A DNA stretch of 64,000 nt. It comes from Saccharomycopsis malanga (lineage: Eukaryota > Ascomycota > Saccharomycetes > Ascoideales > Saccharomycopsidaceae). The stretch is taken from assembly GCA_004014935.1 (NCBI GenBank), contig CP025321.1, forward strand, positions 3,224,001 to 3,288,000, read 5' to 3'. Numbering within the stretch: the stretch's first letter is position 1; each line of letters opens with the position of its first letter. The notes beneath the pieces were generated by a model. The model was not told where the DNA came from. It did not search any database and saw only the letters and a program-made list of their open reading frames with translations. Positions 60,016 to 64,000 of the stretch are shown piece by piece. The translations under genes were made by a program, and so were the position numbers.

Positions 60016-61184
60016 GATGGGCGAATTGTAATGACTCAAGATTAAATGGCTTCAAAAGAATGTGAAATGAGTTGATATGACTCAAAATTAGAGATTGTTG
60101 AGATTAACCTGCTTCAAAAGAATGTGGAATGAGTTGATATGAATATTAAATCATTAATGTTGAAATCCCTAACTCCATAAGGAGAAATAGCCTGGTATTT
60201 ATGCATGAGGCAGCGTGCGTACCGCAGCAAGGTGCTGAAGACCTGCAGGATAGTCTCCCACGGAGGTACCGCCGCTCAGTTGGGCAACCAACAGATTACC
60301 ATTCAATAGCCCGTTTCCTTCGAACATTCACCAATGGTTGATGGAGCTTCATAGTTGCACTTATCTGTTCCCAAGGATCCCAGGGATTGCTTTGGGATTC
60401 CAACGGCAGCTTGCCAGAACCCCTCGGATAAGATTAGTGTGTGCAATCCATGGTGATTCCCATGAAAATCCACAACTATCTTGTGGGTAATACTGATACC
60501 AGGGCTCTACTCTCTTTCTTCTGTTCATAGTAGTTAAGGGCTGAAGGGTTCTGGCGCCGCTGCTATTATTGGATGTGTTGTCATTGGAAACCAGTTACCA
60601 GTTATTTTACTACTTTTTTTGTAAAATTGTTTTCCATACCTTTTTTTAGTAGCCTGGTAGCGAGATGACTTAATCCATGGTGTCTAGCCTTTACTAGTAT
60701 TGGTTTTATTTAGCTATTAGCCTTACGTTCTCGCTCCAAATTCAAGTAAGTGTCTGGATAATGTCATGACATTCGTTAACGATTTACATGTATCGAACAT
60801 CTAAAGGCAATACAGTTAAATCATTCATACTAGATTAATATGTGTTGATACCAGAAATTTGATATTCAGTAGAAGCCACATTTTGAATAATTCAGTAATA
60901 GTGGCCATGGCAACAACGCCAGTTCCTTAACATTTACAATATTAAGTGTTTATATCTCAAACAATCCTTAACTTTAAGATTCCTCATGATCCACTTGCCG
61001 AAAATGAGATCTTTTAGTTTCTATTTTATTCGGCCATAGAAACTATATATCAATTATGTAATTATGGGTGTATGGTAACGTATCGCACTCAATACCGAAA
61101 AAAAAAAGTGAAAATATTGAAAAATTTATTACTGATAATCACTTTTAAGTGGCTGTCTTTCATTATCTAGTGTTACAATATATT
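60016..61184. other. Intergenic, divergent promoter of the Nrg1-like gene and DRN1
   Basis: About 1.17 kb. A direct duplication lies next to the zinc-finger start (60032-60142, listed separately). The segment 60190-60560 is GC-richer than its surroundings and may hold upstream activating sites. No coding frame was recognised. Confidence 0.5.
60032..60142. repeat. Local direct duplication containing TGACTCA
   Basis: GCTTCAAAAGAATGTG plus the following 16 bases occurs at 60049-60080 and again at 60111-60142, with one mismatch in 32. Each copy is preceded by TGACTCAA-ATTA (60032 and 60078), though the spacing differs by about 16 bp. It lies 17-127 bp upstream of the Nrg1-like start, so in the leader or core promoter. 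Confidence 0.8.
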
Positions 61185-62864
61185 ATGCAGGAAGCTAAAG
61201 TGCCCAAGAAAATGTATGTAATTAACAAAAACATGTGTTGACAATTTTTACTGACCTTATCCAGTTTGGTTCTTAATCCATTAGCAGCTAAGCTTGACTC
61301 TGCTTTGAAGAAGGCTAACCAAATCAACGTATCGAATGGTCCATTTGATACTGCATTCCTTCTTGGAAATGTCCTTCCAGAAAACGATACCAAATTGCCC
61401 GATATCGATATACCAACCTACTTTACAGAAGGTATATCTAGCATAGAACCTCAACTGAAAAGTGCAAACAACTTTTCTTATCTAGGAAATTATGGGGTAA
61501 AAATGTTGGACAATGGAATTAATATAGGGTTTGTCACAGGCAAAATAGTAGAACAAGATAAAGAACAGATAAACAAATTTGTTGATGCTTTCCAAGAACA
61601 GCAGTTAGATATTCTTCTTACTTACCAATGGCCAACAACTATTGCAAGTAAAAATAATGTTGATGCCTTGGGTTGCAGCGCCATAGATGAAATAGTATGT
61701 CTATGTAAACCACGGTATATATTCTCATGCGGTAAAGATACTGGCTTGTATTACGAACAGGATCCCTTCAAATGGAAAGACAGCCAAAGAGTGACAAGAT
61801 TCATAAGCTTGGGACAATACAAAAGTAAACAGAAATGGTTCTACGCATTCAATTTCGTGAACGAGGAGTCCTCGCCAGAGGATATTTTTAAACCAAATCC
61901 TTTCGAAGAAACATCTCTTAAAAGAACTACAGAGACGGATGATACGGCTATAGAGAAAAAGCGTAAATTAGTAGTACCAGCGGTTTGTTATTTCTGCTTG
62001 TCAAACCCCAATGCCGAAACTCATATGATCATATCCATAGGCACACAATGCTACATGACAATAGCCAAGGGCCCATTAACTAGGCCCAACAAGTCTAAAA
62101 ATAAACCTATCAGTGGGCATGCCTTGATCATGCCAATAGACCACATATCAATGCTCAAGTCTATTCTGGCTATAACCAACTTAGGTGCAGAAGACAATTC
62201 TGAAAAACCTATTATTGATGAGCTTTTCAGGTTTGAAACCTCTGTCAAAAGCTTTTTTTACAAAGAGTTTAACATGGGTACATACCGGTTTGAAATAAAT
62301 ACAAGGAGCTCTGCGCATTATCATAGACAAATCATGCCAATCAATTTACATGTGTCTATTGACAAGATAATGAAAACTGTTGCCCGGTTAACAAAAATGT
62401 TTCATAACAAACGAAATCACAAGAAATATGCAATTGAAAAAACGCCAATGAAGTTTCATTTGATAAAAAATAGTGTTGATAACAAGCCCTATGATAAAGT
62501 GAAACAGATTGTGGGCGAAAATGGCGAATATATTTGTATTGAACTTTACGTCGTCAATCTGGATAATAAGTTGACCGGAAACAATGCCAAGAAGCATGAA
62601 AATGATAAAGAAGATGGTTTCGGGCAACCATTTATTGAAACTGAAAGTGAAAACACACAGCAACCAGAATCATACTTGCTCGTTTCTGCGATTGACTCAA
62701 CAAAGTATGTTGACTTGCAATTCCCTCGCTTCGTGATTGCCACCTTCTTGAACATGAATCACAGACTTTACTGGAATAAATGTACAGAGTCACAAGAAAT
62801 GGAGACAATCGAGGCAGAATCTTTCAGAAAGTTGTACAAGAATTATGATTTTACTGTAGAATAA
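61185..62864 (+). CDS. DRN1: Drn1/CwfJ-family lariat-debranching cofactor, one intron
   Basis: Drn1 (CWF19-like) associates with the debranching enzyme Dbr1 and the intron lariat spliceosome and aids intron turnover. The model is join(61185..61213, 61265..62864), 542 residues. Exon 1 encodes MQEAKVPKK and splits the next codon. The 51-nt intron has a perfect GTATGT donor (61214), a TACTGAC branch-like element and a CAG acceptor (61262-61264). Splicing yields KKILVLNPLAAKL, the expected start of the CwfJ N-terminal domain, then NGPFDTAFLLGNVLP. The middle has a CwfJ core: CYFCLSNPNAETHMIISIG, SGHALIMPIDHI and an HIT-like SSAHYHRQIMPI. The C-terminal CwfJ domain ends near LYKNYDFTVE. Without the intron the frame has no ATG at the conserved N-terminus. 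Confidence 0.92.
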
Positions 62865-63751
62865 ATAGTATGTAAACTAGAACTGTATATTACACAGTTT
62901 TAATACAAAGCATTATCACTGTTGAAATTTTTGTAAGTTATACTACAGTTTTTACTTGTAAATTTATTATCAGGATACTCAAAAGCAATTGTCATATAAT
63001 CGACATGTCCTACCTCACCTGGAACCTTTTAAAGTCATTTGATCAGTTCTCTCTTCACATAGGCTCAAGTCCAAAAAAATTCACGTTTGAAACCTGGCTA
63101 TGCTTGCAGTAATCTGAATGTAATCATCGGCCCAAGGTTTGATCTCGCTTAGATAACTTACTAACACAACGGCTTCTATTGTGTTTAGATTACCATGGCC
63201 TAGGCGCGTAAGGTTCCCATGGATCATATGGAGTAGCAAGAGATTACCATTTTAAACACACCCAGGGAGTGCACTGCACTATGAGCTTCTGAAACTAAGT
63301 GTGGCTATTGTCCATTGAGACGTCAACCAGTCAGGACTACAAATTAATGGACGATACTATAGGTTTAATTTATTCTACAAAAACCATGATCTATAAGTCT
63401 TGTTGTTGACCGCGAAATTACATGAATTGTTAATTATACATTGATTTAAAAATGAAATTATGATTACCATCTTAATAATGGTTGGGAATTCATCATGATA
63501 CTTGTAGACATGGCCAGATTCACCTTATTATGTTGGATATTAGATAGATGGTTGGTTGTATAACCGCGCGATATACCCTATGTTTACATCACGTAGTTCA
63601 CGTGATCTTGAAAGAATATAAACAAACAATGAAAACATAGGAATGATAAATAAACAATAATCTGGACTTTTGAAATACCCTTATATAGTCAATTTAATAA
63701 GGACTATCTTATCAGCAGCTATTGTAATCGCTTTGAGCAATCCCGAACGCC
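62865..63751. other. Intergenic
   Basis: About 890 bp lies between DRN1 and a partial gene. It includes two AGATTACCAT motifs (near 63188 and 63242; a third occurs at about 60293) and a TCACGTGA palindrome at 63598-63605. No gene was recognised. Confidence 0.5.
63598..63605. promoter_or_regulatory. TCACGTGA palindrome (Cbf1-type)
   Basis: This perfect 8-bp palindrome with the CACGTG core is the preferred form of the Cbf1 site. It lies 147 bp upstream of the ATG of the gene at the window end. Confidence 0.5.
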
Positions 63752-64000
63752 ATGCCCGAAATTATAAATGACGGAAACATCCAACAATATCTTGTTAAAC
63801 TCAAAGCTTTTCAAGAAAAGGCAGTTTATAGTGGTATCAGCAGACAACTATGTTCAAATATAATATCAACGGCGGTAACAAGACTTGGTCAATTTATCCA
63901 GAATGGAAAGGAAAACGGCATCCCCGAGGAAACTCTGGATATTTATATTCAAGCAGGAACTTATGCTTTACAAGCATTAAGATGCCAATTGAATAATAGT
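63752..64000 (+). CDS. Unrecognised protein, 5' part (partial)
   Basis: An ATG at 63752 opens a frame that stays open to the window end (83 codons). The start MPEIINDGNIQQYLVKLKAF leads into a helical-looking sequence (SGISRQLCSNIISTAVTRLG, then PEETLDIYIQAGTYALQALR). A TCACGTGA site lies 147 bp upstream. Codon use resembles neighbours. There is too little to assign a family. Confidence 0.65.
   Translation, partial: MPEIINDGNIQQYLVKLKAFQEKAVYSGISRQLCSNIISTAVTRLGQFIQNGKENGIPEETLDIYIQAGTYALQALRCQLNNS

Noticed and set aside
1-64000. CRISPR arrays, operons, riboswitches, insertion sequences
   Set aside because: No regularly spaced repeats, no bacterial ribosome binding sites and no transposase genes; the content is eukaryotic nuclear.

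Overview
The window is nuclear DNA of a budding yeast. Genes are compact and mostly intronless, spliceosomal introns are rare (two inferred: 51 and 104 nt), and the products are fungal: Cpa2, Ade6, Reb1, Hda2, a Cts1/Cht3 chitinase, a Ste13/Dap2 peptidase, Drn1 and Coa4. CTG codons are avoided. CPA2 has only two in 1132 codons, both in its N-terminal presequence. A CTG also falls on the Ser of the conserved GGASGSY motif of the chitinase. This points to the CUG-Ser (CTG) clade; I cannot name genus or species. Protein strings quoted here use the standard code, so CTG-encoded Leu is probably Ser.

Layout. 1-946: 5' part of a Gln/Ser-rich protein gene (-). 2.8-6.0 kb: Rog1-type lipase (+). 6.9-10.3 kb: CPA2 (+) with two TGACTCA sites upstream. 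10.7-16.5 kb: an armadillo-repeat protein and a DDT/WHIM chromatin protein (both -). 17.6-18.2 kb: a small orphan gene (+). 18.3-25.2 kb: two large disordered proteins (-). 26.0-27.0 kb: a stomatin-like protein (+). 28.1-30.1 kb: a protein with an interrupted HMG box (-). 31.6-34.5 kb: HDA2 (+). 35.8-37.3 kb: secreted chitinase (+). 37.6-40.7 kb: REB1 (+) between tRNA-Leu(CAA) and tRNA-His(GTG), both on -. 41.9-43.7 kb: coiled-coil protein with a possible ubiquitin-like C-terminus (+). 44.5-45.3 kb: Pom33/TMEM33-type membrane protein (+). 46.0-50.2 kb: ADE6 (+). 51.4-54.2 kb: dipeptidyl aminopeptidase (-). 55.0-55.5 kb: spliced COA4 (-). 55.5-59.0 kb: a gene-poor stretch with exon-like relics. 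59.0-60.0 kb: Nrg1-like C2H2 protein (-). 61.2-62.9 kb: spliced DRN1 (+). 63.75 kb to the end: 5' part of an unrecognised gene (+).

The genes form no pathway cluster, as usual in yeast. Arginine/pyrimidine precursor synthesis (CPA2) and purine synthesis (ADE6) both carry TGACTCA (Gcn4/Bas1-type) sites. Chromatin and transcription functions recur: the DDT/WHIM protein, the HMG-box protein, HDA2, REB1 and the Nrg1-like protein.

The most unusual signal is a short dispersed repeat with three intergenic copies (27.3, 40.7 and 50.6 kb). Two copies are flanked by 15-18 bp target-site duplications, all end in an AT-rich (ATT)n-like tail, and one is strongly 5'-truncated. These are marks of a SINE-like element moved by target-primed reverse transcription. 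Second in interest is the HMG box split by about 90 extra residues.
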